Part shown: one piece after another, positions 34,658-43,989 of the stretch
How positions within the stretch are numbered: the first letter of the stretch is position 1
How the letters are laid out: the number at the start of each line of letters is the position of its first letter
Source: Curvibacter sp.
Lineage (GTDB): Bacteria; Pseudomonadota; Gammaproteobacteria; Burkholderiales; Burkholderiaceae_C
Direction: 5' to 3'
DNA: 64,000 nucleotides
Assembly: GCA_020621965.1 (NCBI GenBank)
Contig: JAHRYV010000002.1
Span: forward strand, 1-64,000
The notes under the pieces: generated by a model
Databases searched by the model: none
The model's input: the letters and a program-made list of their open reading frames with translations, nothing else
Told to the model about the DNA's origin: nothing
Made by a program: the position numbers and the translations under genes

Positions 34658-35341
34658 ATGGATCTGCTCGATTTCGCCCGCGGTCCGGCCCTGGTGCTGG
34701 CCGTGCTGATCTTTGTGCTGGGGGTGGCCTGGCGCCTTGCGGGCGTGCTGCGCCGTCCGCGCCTGCCCGACCTCTCACCAGCGCGCCTAGGCGCCCCGCC
34801 GCCGTGGCAGGGCGCCCTGCGCGGCATCGCCAGCGGCCTGTATCCGCGCCGCCGCTTCGGCCCCGGCGCCTTCGTCAGTGCGCTCAACGGCTACGTCTTC
34901 CACATCGGCCTGGCGCTGATCGTCTTCGGCTACGGGCCACACATCGCCTTCGTCCGGCGCCATCTCGGCCTGGGCTGGCCGGCGCTGCCCGATGCCGTGA
35001 TGTACCTGGCCGCCGGCGTGACCATCCTGTCCATGCTCATGGCCCTGGTGCTGCGCCTGACCGATCCGGTGCTCAAGCTGATCTCCAGCGGCAACGACTG
35101 GCTGAGCTGGGCGCTGACCTTCCTGCCCGTCATCACCGGCATGGGTGTCATCACCGAGGCCTCGGTCAACACCCTGGCGCGCAGCCACACCATCTACCGC
35201 GACCCGCTGGCCCTGCACCTGCTGGCCTTCGAGTTGTTGCTGATCTGGTTCCCCTTCGGCAAGCTCATGCACGCTTTCCTGTTCCCGTTCTCGCGCGGCG
35301 CCACCGGCGTGCGCTTCAGCCACCGCGGGGTGTCATCATGA
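34658..35341 (+). CDS. NarI-like membrane subunit of an Fe-S redox complex
   Basis: The protein has 227 residues with a start after CAGGAGA. About five to six membrane helices carry histidines positioned like haem b ligands (NGYVFHIGLALIVFGYGPHIAF, LALHLLAFELLLIWFPFGKLMHAF). It resembles the gamma subunit of nitrate reductase and the DsrM/TmcC group, which oxidise quinol. It overlaps the next gene by four bases (ATGA), which supplies the Fe-S/CCG partner. Confidence 0.82.
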   Translation: MDLLDFARGPALVLAVLIFVLGVAWRLAGVLRRPRLPDLSPARLGAPPPWQGALRGIASGLYPRRRFGPGAFVSALNGYVFHIGLALIVFGYGPHIAFVRRHLGLGWPALPDAVMYLAAGVTILSMLMALVLRLTDPVLKLISSGNDWLSWALTFLPVITGMGVITEASVNTLARSHTIYRDPLALHLLAFELLLIWFPFGKLMHAFLFPFSRGATGVRFSHRGVSS

Positions 35342-36627
35342 GCAGCGCCAACTTCGACCAGCAGGGCACGCAGAGCGACGGCGAGCGCCTGCAGGCCGCC
35401 ATGCAGAGCTTCGTCTCGGAGTTCGGCGTCACCGCGGCGCTGCACCTGGAGTCCTGCGTGCACTGCGGCCTGTGCGCCTCGGCCTGCCACTTCCATGTCA
35501 CCACCGGCGACCCCAGGTACACGCCCATCCACAAGCTGGAGCCCTTCCGCCGCGCCTACTGGCGCGAAGCCAGCCCGCTGGCGCCCCTCATCCGCAAGCT
35601 CGGCCTGGTGAAAGCGCCCGAGCTCGCCGACCTGCAGAACTGGCAGGAGCTGATCTACGACGCCTGCACCATGTGCGGCCGCTGCACCATCGCCTGTCCC
35701 ATGGGCATCGACATCGCCGAACTGATCAAGGAAGCGCGCCACGGCATGTTCAAGGCCGGCCTGGTGCCGGAGCGCCTGGCCCTGATGGACCGCGCCGCCC
35801 GCCAGTGGGGCAGCACCGCCACCCCCGGCGAAGACCTGCCCGACATCCTGGCCGACGCCGCGCGCGAGCACGGCGTGGCCATCCCCTGCGATCTGCCCAG
35901 CGCCGACATCCTGGTCACCGCTGCGCCGGCCGAGCTGGGCGAGCACACCAAGGCGCTGGCCGACGCAGCCAAGATCCTCAACCGCCTGGGCCTGCGCTGG
36001 ACCATGCACAGTGAGGGCTTCGACGCCTCCAACATAGGCTTCAACAACGGCGACCTCGAGTTGCAGGAGCGGCTCACCCGTTCGCTGGTGGACACCGCGG
36101 TGAAGATCGGCGCCAACACCGTGCTGCTGCCCGAATGCGGCCATGCCTACGGTGCCGCGCGCTGGGAGGCCGCCAAGTGGTACGGCCAGGCGCTGCCGGT
36201 GCGCATCCTGCACATGACCGAGTTCCTGGACGAGCAGCTGGCCGCCGGCAAGCTCCGCGTGAAGAAGATCGGCGCCACCGCCACCTTCCACGACCCCTGC
36301 CAGATCGTGCGCCGCGGCGGCCTGGAAGCGGCGGCGCGCCGGGTGCTGGCCGCGCTGGGCTTCGAACTCATCGAGCTGCAGGACCACGGCGTGACGGGTT
36401 ACTGCTGCGGGGGCGGCGGCGGCGTGGTGTCCAACCTGCGCGCCGCACCGCTGCGGCAGAAGGTGTTCGCGCTCAAGCAGCAGCAGATCGACGCCACCGG
36501 CGCCCAGCACTTCGTCACCAGTTGCGGCCAGTGCCGCATCACCTTCGAACAGGGGGCGAAGAAGGCCGGCTGGACCAAGCCCACCGAAAGCCTGCTGGAG
36601 CTGGTGGCCGACCAGCTGGCCGATTGA
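35338..36627 (+). CDS. Heterodisulfide-reductase-like (Fe-S)-binding protein
   Basis: The protein has 429 residues. Two [4Fe-4S] ferredoxin motifs (CVHCGLCASACH and CTMCGRCTIACP) occupy the first 130 residues. Two CCG (DUF224) cysteine-rich segments follow, one around PECGHAYG/FHDPCQIVRRGG and one around GYCCGGGGGVV and SCGQCRITF. This DsrK/HdrD-like plan passes electrons between quinol (through the upstream NarI-like subunit) and a thiol or disulfide acceptor. The physiological substrate in aerobic betaproteobacteria is unknown. Confidence 0.85.
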   Translation: MSSANFDQQGTQSDGERLQAAMQSFVSEFGVTAALHLESCVHCGLCASACHFHVTTGDPRYTPIHKLEPFRRAYWREASPLAPLIRKLGLVKAPELADLQNWQELIYDACTMCGRCTIACPMGIDIAELIKEARHGMFKAGLVPERLALMDRAARQWGSTATPGEDLPDILADAAREHGVAIPCDLPSADILVTAAPAELGEHTKALADAAKILNRLGLRWTMHSEGFDASNIGFNNGDLELQERLTRSLVDTAVKIGANTVLLPECGHAYGAARWEAAKWYGQALPVRILHMTEFLDEQLAAGKLRVKKIGATATFHDPCQIVRRGGLEAAARRVLAALGFELIELQDHGVTGYCCGGGGGVVSNLRAAPLRQKVFALKQQQIDATGAQHFVTSCGQCRITFEQGAKKAGWTKPTESLLELVADQLAD

Positions 36628-36744
36628 GCGCGGGAGGGCAGGGTTGATCCGCGTCAAACACGCCGGCGGGCGTTTGTGGGCTAATCAGATCTGGTCACGT
36701 TCACAAGACGTGCGCCAACAGCCAGCGCCACCCGCGTCACGCCC

Positions 36745-36972
36745 ATGTCCAAGAAATTTCCCATCGTCCCCGCCCACCCCGAGCGCGTCTGCTGGGGCTG
36801 CGACCTCTATTGCCCGGCCGACTCCATGCGCTGCGGCAACGGTTCTGAGCGCACCCAGCATCCCTGCGAATTGTTCGGCCCCGACTGGCAGCAGTGGGGC
36901 GGCGACGTCGTGCCGCCTGCCGCCGAGCTCGAGGCGGCAACGGCCGGCACCCCGCGGCCCGGGCAGGGCTGA
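36745..36972 (+). CDS. DUF3079 protein
   Basis: The protein has 75 residues. PAHPERVCWGCDLYCPADSM and CGNGSERTQHPCELFG are the DUF3079 hallmark, with five cysteines that may bind a metal. It is cytosolic with a flexible Pro/Ala-rich tail. It lies ten bases upstream of the lipase-like gene. Function unknown. Confidence 0.88.
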   Translation: MSKKFPIVPAHPERVCWGCDLYCPADSMRCGNGSERTQHPCELFGPDWQQWGGDVVPPAAELEAATAGTPRPGQG

Positions 36973-36981
36973 GCCGGTCTG

Positions 36982-37887
36982 ATGCTGGCACGCCTGCAAC
37001 AAGCCCTGGGCCTGGGTCTGCTCCTGCTGCTGGCACTGTGGCTGCGTCACGCCTGGCCCCAGCCGGCGCTCTTGGCGGGCGGCCTGCTGCTGTTGACGCT
37101 CGGGCACGGCAGCGTGCTGGCGCTGCAATTCGTCGCCGCCCAGCGCCTCAACCGCACCGATCCGGCCCCGCGCGCGGGCGCACGCCTGCTGTGGCGCGCC
37201 TGGGCCCGCGAGGTGCTGACGGCGCCGCGCGTCTTCCTCTGGCAGCAGCCCTGGCGCTGGCGGGCCGTGCCGGATGCGCTGGCCACCGACGGCACGCTGC
37301 ATGGCCGGCGCGGCATCGTTTTCATCCACGGCTTCGTCTGCAACCGCGGCTACTGGAACCCCTGGTTGCGCCGGTTGCGCGGCAGCGGCCATGCCTATGC
37401 CGCCGTCAACCTGGAGCCGGTGTTCGGCACCATCGACGACTACGTGCCCACCATCGAGGCCGCCGTGCAGCGCGTGACCGCCGCCAGCGGCCTGCCGCCG
37501 CTGCTGGTCTGCCACAGCATGGGTGGGCTGGCCGCCCGCGCCTGGCTGCGCGCCCACCAGGCCGACGCGCGCGTGCACGGCGTGGTCACCATCGGCACGC
37601 CGCACCACGGCACCTGGCTGGCCCGCTGGGCCAGCACGGCCAACAGTCGCCAGATGGCGCTGCACAGCGACTGGCTGCAACAGCTGGAGCGTGACGAGCC
37701 GGCGCAGCGTTGCCGCCTGTACACCTGCTACTACTCCAACACCGACAACATCGTCTTCCCGGCCTCCACGGCCATCCTGGCGGGCGCCGACAACCGGTTG
37801 GTGAGCGGCCTGCCCCACGTGGCACTGGGCCTGGCGCCGCAGCTCATGCACGAGGTGCTGGCCCAGGCCGGCGTGGCGCGCGCCTGA
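36982..37887 (+). CDS. Membrane-anchored alpha/beta hydrolase (lipase-like)
   Basis: The protein has 301 residues. Two N-terminal hydrophobic helices (about 5-45) anchor it. The hydrolase core starts at GIVFIHGFVCNRGYW (oxyanion HGF), has the nucleophile elbow VCHSMGGLAARAW, and a GTPHHGTWLARW block typical of triacylglycerol lipases. The probable acid is in SNTDNIVFP, and the His is in SGLPHVALG. It is probably a periplasmic-side or inner-membrane esterase. The substrate is unknown. Confidence 0.83.
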   Translation: MLARLQQALGLGLLLLLALWLRHAWPQPALLAGGLLLLTLGHGSVLALQFVAAQRLNRTDPAPRAGARLLWRAWAREVLTAPRVFLWQQPWRWRAVPDALATDGTLHGRRGIVFIHGFVCNRGYWNPWLRRLRGSGHAYAAVNLEPVFGTIDDYVPTIEAAVQRVTAASGLPPLLVCHSMGGLAARAWLRAHQADARVHGVVTIGTPHHGTWLARWASTANSRQMALHSDWLQQLERDEPAQRCRLYTCYYSNTDNIVFPASTAILAGADNRLVSGLPHVALGLAPQLMHEVLAQAGVARA

Positions 37888-37949
37888 CGCCGGCGCGCGC
37901 GGCGGGAGCACAATCGGGCGGACCGGCCAGCAACAGAGGAGGGCAGTTC

Positions 37950-39422
37950 ATGCGCAAGGGGCTGATCCATCACCGCACCGATCTCACGACCATCGCCACC
38001 TGGGCCATGTTCAGCCGTGGTCTGCAACCCGATTTCCCGCTCGCGGTGCAGCAGCAGCTGGCCCGGCTCAAGGGCCCGGCGCAGGACGACAACAGTCGCA
38101 TCCGCGACCTCACCGCGCTGCCCTGGTGTTCCATCGACAACGACGACTCGCGCGACCTCGACCAGCTCACCGTGGGCGAGGCACTGCCGCACGGGCGCGC
38201 GCGCCTGTTCGTGGCCGTGGCCGACGTCGATGCGCTGGTGAAAAAAGGCTCGCCCGTCGACGAGCACGCGCGCCTGAACACCACCTCGGTCTACACCTCG
38301 GCGCGCGTCTTCCCCATGCTGCCCGAGCGTCTGTGCACCGACCTCACCTCGCTCAACGAGGGCGAGGACCGCCTGGCCCTGGTGTGCGAGATGGAGTTCA
38401 GCGACGACGGCCTGCTGACCGGTTTCCAGCTCTACCGCGCCCGGGTGCGCAACCAGGCACAGCTGGCCTACGACGCGGTGGCTGCCTGGATCGAGGCCAA
38501 GGGCGAGCTGCCGGCCGCGGCCCACCGCGTGCGCGGCATGGACGTGCAGCTGCGTCTGCAGGACGACCTGGCCCAGAAGCTGCGGGTGCTGCGGCGCGCC
38601 GAGGGCTCGCTGGAGTTCGAGAGCTTCCAGCCGCGCGCCGTCTTCGACGGCGAACGCATCACCGACATCGTGCTGCAGCCGCACAACCGGGCGCGCCAGC
38701 TGATCGAGGAGTTCATGATCGCCACCAACACCTGCACCGCGCGTTTTCTGGCCGCGCAGGGCACGGCGTCCTTGCGCCGGGTGGTGCGTTCACCCGAGCG
38801 CTGGCTGCGCATCGTGGAGGTGGCGCACGACTACGGCGAATCCCTGCCCCCGCAGCCCGACGCCCGGGCGCTGCAGGCCTTTCTGGCGCGCCAGCACAAG
38901 CGCGATCCGCTGCGCTTTCCCGACCTCTCGCTGGTCATCGTCAAGCTCATGGGCTCGGGCGAGTACGTGGTGGAGCGGCCGGACGCCGAGCCCATCGGCC
39001 ACTTCGGCCTGGCGGTGCAGGACTACATGCACTCCACTGCGCCCAACCGCCGTTACCCGGACCTGATCACCCAGCGCCTGCTCAAGGCCGCGCTGGCCGG
39101 GGAGAAACCGCCCTACACGCTGGCCGAGCTGGTGGAACTGGCCGACCATTGCACCGCGCAGGAAGACGCGGCGCAGAAGGTGGAGCGCCAGCTGCGAAAG
39201 TCCGAGGCCGCCTTGCTGCTGCACTCGCGCATCGGCCAGCGTTTCGACGGCCTCGTCACCGGCATCAACGCCAGCGGCACCTGGGTGCGCATCGTCGACC
39301 CCCCGGCCGAAGGGCGCCTGAGCGGCGAGCTGCCGGAACTGCGCGTGGGGCAGCTGTTGCGTGTCAAGCTGGTCTCCACCTCGGTGGAGCGCGGTTTCAT
39401 CGACTTCGTCCTCACGCACTGA
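37950..39422 (+). CDS. RNB-domain exoribonuclease (RNase II/R family, short form)
   Basis: The protein has 490 residues with a start after GAGGAGG. The catalytic RNB domain includes the metal-binding aspartates of IDNDDSRDLDQL (63-71) and the conserved HSTAPNRRYPDLITQRLL block. A C-terminal S1-like part follows (RIGQRFDGLVTGINASGTWVRIVDPPAEGRLSG). The N-terminal cold-shock domains of RNase R are absent, so this is the short form found in betaproteobacteria beside the standard RNase R. Its 3' end overlaps the phhA 3' end by 11 bases. Confidence 0.9.
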   Translation: MRKGLIHHRTDLTTIATWAMFSRGLQPDFPLAVQQQLARLKGPAQDDNSRIRDLTALPWCSIDNDDSRDLDQLTVGEALPHGRARLFVAVADVDALVKKGSPVDEHARLNTTSVYTSARVFPMLPERLCTDLTSLNEGEDRLALVCEMEFSDDGLLTGFQLYRARVRNQAQLAYDAVAAWIEAKGELPAAAHRVRGMDVQLRLQDDLAQKLRVLRRAEGSLEFESFQPRAVFDGERITDIVLQPHNRARQLIEEFMIATNTCTARFLAAQGTASLRRVVRSPERWLRIVEVAHDYGESLPPQPDARALQAFLARQHKRDPLRFPDLSLVIVKLMGSGEYVVERPDAEPIGHFGLAVQDYMHSTAPNRRYPDLITQRLLKAALAGEKPPYTLAELVELADHCTAQEDAAQKVERQLRKSEAALLLHSRIGQRFDGLVTGINASGTWVRIVDPPAEGRLSGELPELRVGQLLRVKLVSTSVERGFIDFVLTH

Positions 39423-40293
39423 GGGGCGGCCGCTCCCGGTGGTAACGGCCGCTGCCGCGCTGCAGCACCGTGTCCGTGGGCAGCAGGTCGCCGGGCTCGT
39501 AGTCGGGTTGGCCCTGCAGGCGCCGGTACAGCGGCGTGAAGTCGATGCGTGCCAGCTCCAGCAGCTGGTCCAGATCGCGCAGCACGAAATACGTCTCCTG
39601 GAAGTCGTCGATGCGGTAGCGCGTGCGCAGCACCCGCGCCACGTCGAAGGCGATGCGGTGGGGCGAGGCATCGTCCAGGCTGAACACGCTCTCCGTGTTG
39701 GACGACAGGATGCCGGCGCCGTAGATGCGCAGCTGGCCGTCCTCCTGCACCAGGCCGAACTCCACCGTGTACCAGTAGACCCGGGCCAGCTGCGCCAGAA
39801 AACCCAGGCGCTGCGCCTTGAGTCCGCCCTCGCCGTAGGCCTGGATGTAATCGGCCATGGCCGGGTTCATGAGGATGGGCACGTGGCCGAAGACGTCGTG
39901 AAACACGTCCGGCTCCTGCAGGTAGTCCAGCTGCTGCGGTGTGCGGATGAAGTTGCCGGCCGGAAAGCGCCGGTGGGCCAGGTGCTCGAAGAACACCTCG
40001 TCGGGCACCAGGCCGGGCACGGCCACCACCTGCCAGCGTGTGCGCGCATGCAGCACCTCGTTGAGCTGGTCGAAGTCCGGGATCTGCTGCGCCGAGATCG
40101 GCAGCGCCTGCAGGCCCTGCACAAAGGCGGCGCAGGCGCGCCCATGCAGCAGGCGGCTCTGGCGCTCGTACAGCGTGCGCCAGGTGGCGTGCTCCTGCGC
40201 CGTGTAGCGGGCCCAGCCCTGGTCCACGGTCCAGTCGGCGCGCTCGGGTCGGTAGCCGGTGGCGGCCAAGCCGTGCAGTTCGGGGCTGTCCAT
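39412..40293 (-). CDS. phhA: Phenylalanine 4-monooxygenase
   Basis: The protein has 293 residues. It hydroxylates phenylalanine to tyrosine with tetrahydropterin and O2. The iron ligands are His132 and His137 (FHDVFGHVP) and Glu178 (YWYTVEFGL). It is the third gene of the hpd-phhB-phhA operon, which also supplies the pterin-recycling dehydratase and the next tyrosine-degrading enzyme. Convergent overlap with the RNB gene makes the two 3' ends antisense to each other. Confidence 0.96.
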   Translation of the reverse strand: MDSPELHGLAATGYRPERADWTVDQGWARYTAQEHATWRTLYERQSRLLHGRACAAFVQGLQALPISAQQIPDFDQLNEVLHARTRWQVVAVPGLVPDEVFFEHLAHRRFPAGNFIRTPQQLDYLQEPDVFHDVFGHVPILMNPAMADYIQAYGEGGLKAQRLGFLAQLARVYWYTVEFGLVQEDGQLRIYGAGILSSNTESVFSLDDASPHRIAFDVARVLRTRYRIDDFQETYFVLRDLDQLLELARIDFTPLYRRLQGQPDYEPGDLLPTDTVLQRGSGRYHRERPPLSA

Positions 40294-40305
40294 GGCGAGC
40301 CTCCC

Positions 40306-40611
40306 TCAGGCAGCGGGCGTGCCGGCCAGCGTGTTCATGGCCAGGGCCATCTCCACGTCCAGCTCGGTCACGCCGCCGGCGTCGTGCGTGGTCAGCACCA
40401 CGTCCACGCGGTTGTAGACGTTGCGCCACTCCGGGTGGTGGTTCATGCGCTCGGCCAGCAGCGCCACCCGGGTCATGAAGCCAAAGGCGGCGCTGAAGTC
40501 GGCAAACACGAACAACCGCTGCAGCGCGGGGCGCTGCGGGTCGTAGGTCCAGCCCGGCAGGCGCGCCAGCGCCGCCTGCACTGCGCTCTCGTCATAGGGG
40601 GTTCGGGCCAT
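40306..40611 (-). CDS. phhB: 4a-hydroxytetrahydrobiopterin dehydratase
   Basis: The protein has 101 residues. [35 protein letters not shown] contains the conserved His pair and the pterin-binding motif of PCD/DCoH proteins. It recycles the pterin cofactor used by PhhA. It is spaced two bases after hpd and 12 bases before phhA, all on the minus strand. Confidence 0.95.
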   Translation of the reverse strand: MARTPYDESAVQAALARLPGWTYDPQRPALQRLFVFADFSAAFGFMTRVALLAERMNHHPEWRNVYNRVDVVLTTHDAGGVTELDVEMALAMNTLAGTPAA

Positions 40612-40613
40612 GC

Positions 40614-41693
40614 TCAGTCTCCCACTTGCAGCGCGCCGCGCCGGATCTGGTCACGCTCCAGGCTCTCGAACAGGGCCTTGAAGTTGCCCTCGCCGAAACC
40701 CTCGTCGGCCTTGCGCTGGATGAACTCGAAAAACACCGGGCCCAGCAGCGTCTCGGAGAAGATCTGCAGCAGCAGGCGCGGCCGGCCGTCCTGGGTGGAG
40801 CCATCGAGCAAAATGCCGCGCGCCTGCAGCTCGGGCACGGGCTCGCCGTGGCCGGGCAGGCGCTCGGCCAGCATCTCGTAATAGATGTCGTTGGGCGCCG
40901 TCATCAGCGGAATGCCGGCCAGCTGCAGCGCGTCCACGCTCTCGATCAGGTTGTCCGTCAGCAGGGCGATGTGCTGGATGCCCTCGCCGCTGAACTTCAT
41001 CAGGTATTCCTCGATCTGCCCTGCGCCCCGGCCCGACTCCTCGTTCAGCGGAATGCGGATCAGGCCGTCGGGCGCCGTCATGGCGCGGCTGGTCAGGCCG
41101 GTGTATTCACCCTGGATGTCGAAATAGCGGATCTCGCGGAAGTTGAAGATGCGTTCGTAGAAGTGGCCCCAGAAAGCCATGCGGCCGCGGTAGACGTTGT
41201 GCGTCAGGTGGTCGATCAGCTTGAAGCCGTGGCCGCGCGGATGGCGGTCCACGCCTTCCAGAAATTCGAAGTCGATGTCGTAGATGGACTTGCCGTCTTC
41301 GAAGCGGTCGATCAGGTAGAGCGGCGCGCCGCCGATGCCCTTGATCGCCGGCAGCCGCAGCTCCATGGGGCCGGTGGGCACCTCCACCGGCTGCGCGCCC
41401 AGTTCGATGGCGCGGGCATAGGCCTGGTGCGAATCGCGCACGCGAAACGCCATGGCGCAGGCGCTGGGGCCGTGCTCGGCGGCGAAGTAACCCGCCAGGC
41501 TGCGCGGCTCGCGGTTGACGATGAAGTTGATGTGGCCCTGGCGGTACAGCAGCACATCCTTGCTGCGGTGGCGCGCCACCAGGGAGAAGCCCATTTTCTC
41601 GAACAGGGGCTCCAGGGTGTGGGGCTGGGGCGAGGCGAATTCCACGAACTCGAAGCCGCACAGGCCCATGGGATTGTCGAACAGATCAGCCAT
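40614..41693 (-). CDS. hpd: 4-hydroxyphenylpyruvate dioxygenase
   Basis: The protein has 359 residues. It converts 4-hydroxyphenylpyruvate to homogentisate. The two vicinal-oxygen-chelate domains are evident, with iron-ligand His in [14 protein letters not shown] and [11 protein letters not shown] and the Glu in [14 protein letters not shown] near the C-terminus. It is the first gene of the Phe/Tyr catabolic operon. No homogentisate dioxygenase or Lrp-type regulator (phhR) lies nearby. The following 342-bp gap must hold its promoter. Confidence 0.96.
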   Translation of the reverse strand: MADLFDNPMGLCGFEFVEFASPQPHTLEPLFEKMGFSLVARHRSKDVLLYRQGHINFIVNREPRSLAGYFAAEHGPSACAMAFRVRDSHQAYARAIELGAQPVEVPTGPMELRLPAIKGIGGAPLYLIDRFEDGKSIYDIDFEFLEGVDRHPRGHGFKLIDHLTHNVYRGRMAFWGHFYERIFNFREIRYFDIQGEYTGLTSRAMTAPDGLIRIPLNEESGRGAGQIEEYLMKFSGEGIQHIALLTDNLIESVDALQLAGIPLMTAPNDIYYEMLAERLPGHGEPVPELQARGILLDGSTQDGRPRLLLQIFSETLLGPVFFEFIQRKADEGFGEGNFKALFESLERDQIRRGALQVGD

Positions 41694-42035
41694 GAGTGGT
41701 CTCCAGAAAATTGATCAGGGTGCGGGGCGGCCCGCACCGTCGGTGCCTCAACGGCCGCGCAAGGGCGGCGAGTCAGCCGTGGCGCGCCGGCGGCGCGCAG
41801 GGCCGCCCGCGCGTGCTGCGCGCCAGGTGCTGGCCGAAGATCAGGAACTGGATGGACATGGGTTTCTTGACGTGCGGCAAGGTTAACGCATTCGGGAGCG
41901 GCGCGCCAGCGGCCCGGCCGCCGGGATTTCCCTCCCGCGATGCCCTTGCGGGCGGCAGGTGTTTGTGACCTGGGTCAATGCCATCCGTTAAGATTCAATC
42001 TGTATGTATCTTATGGGGCCTGCGCCTGCCCGCCC
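41694..42035. promoter_or_regulatory. 342-bp divergent promoter region between hpd and ccoG
   Basis: No gene was seen apart from a doubtful 28-codon minus-strand frame near 41861. The right half carries the FNR-type box described separately. The left half must hold the hpd operon promoter, for which no clear -35/-10 pair stands out. Confidence 0.5.
41965..41978 (+). promoter_or_regulatory. FNR/Anr-type box upstream of ccoG
   Basis: GTGACCTGGGTCAA matches the anaerobox TTGATCTGGATCAA at 11 of 14 positions and contains the perfect repeat TGACC-TG-GGTCA. If it sits at -41.5, transcription would start near 42013, about 23 bases upstream of the ccoG start. ccoG genes are typically oxygen-regulated. 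Confidence 0.6.
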
Positions 42036-43484
42036 ATGACCGATCCCACCCCCGCCCGCATCATCCCCATCCTGCCCCAGGCACCGGACCCGGGGTTGAT
42101 GGTGTCCCTCTACGAGAAACAGAAGAAGATCTACCCACGCGCCGTCAGCGGCTGGTACGCCCGCTGGCGCTGGCTCATGGTCTGGCTCACCCAGATCGTG
42201 TTCTACGGCTTGCCCTGGCTGCAGTGGAACGAGCGCCAGGCCGTGCTGTTCGAGCTGAACGAGCGCCGTTTTTACGTGTTGGGCTTGGTGCTGCACCCGC
42301 AGGACTTCATCTACCTGGCCGCGCTGCTGGTCATCTCGGCCATCGCCCTGTTCTTCTTCACCGCCGTGGCCGGGCGCCTGTGGTGCGGCTACGCCTGCCC
42401 GCAGACCGTCTACACCGAGATCTTCCTCTGGGTGGAGCGCCGCACCGAAGGCGACCGCAGCGCGCGCATGCGCCTGGACGCCGCGCCCTGGGGGGTGGAG
42501 AAGCTCGCGCGCAAGGGCGCCAAGCAGGGCGCCTGGCTGGCCATCGGTCTGTACACCGGTTTCACCTTCGTCGGCTACTTCACGCCCATCCGCACGTTGG
42601 CGGCCGAGGCGGCCGCCTTGTCCTTCTCGCCCTGGGAGTGGTTCTGGGTGCTGTTCTACGGCTTTGCCACCTACGGCAACGCCGGTTACCTGCGTGAACA
42701 GGTCTGCAAATACATGTGCCCCTACGCCCGCTTCCAGAGCGCGCTGATCGACATGGATTCGCTGGTCATCGCCTACGACGCCCAGCGCGGCGAATCGCGC
42801 GGCTCGCGCTCGCGCAGGGCCGACCCGAAAGCGCTGGGGCTGGGCGACTGCATCGACTGCACCCTGTGCGTGCAGGTCTGCCCGACCGGCATCGACATCC
42901 GCAACGGCCTGCAGAACGAATGCATCGCCTGTGCCGCCTGCATCGACGTCTGCGACGATGTCATGGGCAAGATGGGTTACGCCCAGGGCCTGATCCGCTA
43001 CTCCTCGGGCAACGCCATCGCCAAGAGCTGGTCGCCGACGCAGATGCTGCGCCGCGTCTGGCGCCCGCGTGTGCTGATCTACGGCGCGCTGCTGCTGGCC
43101 ATGGGCCTGGCCTTTGTGGCCAGCCTCACGCTGCGCCAGGGTTTTGTGGTCGACGTCATCAAGGACCGCGGCGCGATGGCGCGTGTGGTGGGGCGCGGTG
43201 AGGTGGAGAACGTCTACCGCATGCAGATCACCAACGGCAGCGAGCAGCCGCAGCACTACCGCATCCAGGTCAGCGGGCTGGACGGGCTGGCCATCGTCAC
43301 CGCCCACGAGCTGCTGGTGGAGCCCACCGGCATCGGCACGCTGCCGCTGCGCCTCACGCTGCCGCCGGAGGTGGCCGAAACCCACCGCGGCAAGTCCCAC
43401 CCCATCGTCTTCGAGGTCACGCTGGCGCAAGAGACCGGTACGACCACGGTGCGCGCGAAGTCCACCTTCCTGGTGCCGCGCTGA
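42036..43484 (+). CDS. ccoG: Cytochrome c oxidase accessory protein CcoG
   Basis: The protein has 482 residues with the ATG before TDPTPARIIP. Five membrane helices are predicted. A polyferredoxin-like part has WCGYACPQTVYTEIF, EQVCKYMCPYARFQ, then CIDCTLCVQVCPTGIDI and CIACAACIDVC, which bind two [4Fe-4S] clusters. The C-terminal 120 residues form an Ig-like periplasmic domain. CcoG reduces copper for cbb3 oxidase assembly. ccoNOP is not in the window, so this copy is solitary. An FNR-type box lies upstream. Confidence 0.95.
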   Translation: MTDPTPARIIPILPQAPDPGLMVSLYEKQKKIYPRAVSGWYARWRWLMVWLTQIVFYGLPWLQWNERQAVLFELNERRFYVLGLVLHPQDFIYLAALLVISAIALFFFTAVAGRLWCGYACPQTVYTEIFLWVERRTEGDRSARMRLDAAPWGVEKLARKGAKQGAWLAIGLYTGFTFVGYFTPIRTLAAEAAALSFSPWEWFWVLFYGFATYGNAGYLREQVCKYMCPYARFQSALIDMDSLVIAYDAQRGESRGSRSRRADPKALGLGDCIDCTLCVQVCPTGIDIRNGLQNECIACAACIDVCDDVMGKMGYAQGLIRYSSGNAIAKSWSPTQMLRRVWRPRVLIYGALLLAMGLAFVASLTLRQGFVVDVIKDRGAMARVVGRGEVENVYRMQITNGSEQPQHYRIQVSGLDGLAIVTAHELLVEPTGIGTLPLRLTLPPEVAETHRGKSHPIVFEVTLAQETGTTTVRAKSTFLVPR

Positions 43485-43521
43485 GGCGGCCGTAGACGCG
43501 CGTCACCCGCGGCCGGGCGCC

Positions 43522-43857
43522 TCAGCGCCGCGGCAGCAGGCAGATCGTGACCAGCGCCGAGGAGTCGTGCAGCGCCCGCAGCGCATGCGGCTCCTCGCCG
43601 CGCAGGTGGATGAAATCGCCGGCCTGCAGCACCTGCGTGGCCGCGGGCGTGCTGAACTCGATACGCCCTTCGATGCACTGCACGGTGATTTCACCGGGGG
43701 TCGCGTGTTCGCGCATCGCGGTGCCGGCGGGCAGCACCACACGCACCACCTCCAGCTGCTCGGCCTTCAGCAGTGCCGTGGTGCGGGCGCCGACCAGAGC
43801 GTCGCCCAGCGCCAGCACGCTGACGACCTGTCCGGACTGCACGTGGGGTTGCGCCAT
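43522..43857 (-). CDS. Small cupin-domain protein
   Basis: The protein has 111 residues. The double-stranded beta-helix pattern of cupins is visible: VLPAGTAMREHATPGEITVQCIEGRIEF and LQAGDFIHLRGEEPHALRAL. The metal-binding His/Glu residues (HxxxGE; PHAL) are partly kept. Relatives in this genomic setting bind metal in stress or redox roles. The start is at 43857 with the Met before AQPHVQSGQV. It is downstream of the ric terminator and probably transcribed separately. Confidence 0.85.
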   Translation of the reverse strand: MAQPHVQSGQVVSVLALGDALVGARTTALLKAEQLEVVRVVLPAGTAMREHATPGEITVQCIEGRIEFSTPAATQVLQAGDFIHLRGEEPHALRALHDSSALVTICLLPRR

Positions 43858-43938
43858 GGCCTGATCTCCAGAAATGTGTTGACGGGGTTTGATGGTGCGC
43901 CGGATGCGCTCGCCTGTCCAGTGCGCAGTGGCGTCCCC

Positions 43939-43968
43939 AAAAAAAAGAGCCCGACCTGCGCCGGGCTC
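43939..43968 (-). terminator. Rho-independent terminator of ric
   Basis: On the minus strand GAGCCCGG, an 8-base loop and CGGGCTC are followed by eight T (the T-run is 43939-43946). It lies about 20 bases beyond the ric stop. Confidence 0.9.
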
Positions 43969-43989
43969 AAGTCTGGGATCAAAACGGTG

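Noticed and set aside
41778-41861. A 28-codon minus-strand ORF (MSIQFLIFGQHL...) upstream of hpd
   Set aside because: No clear ribosome site and no sign of a leader-peptide function; too short to support.
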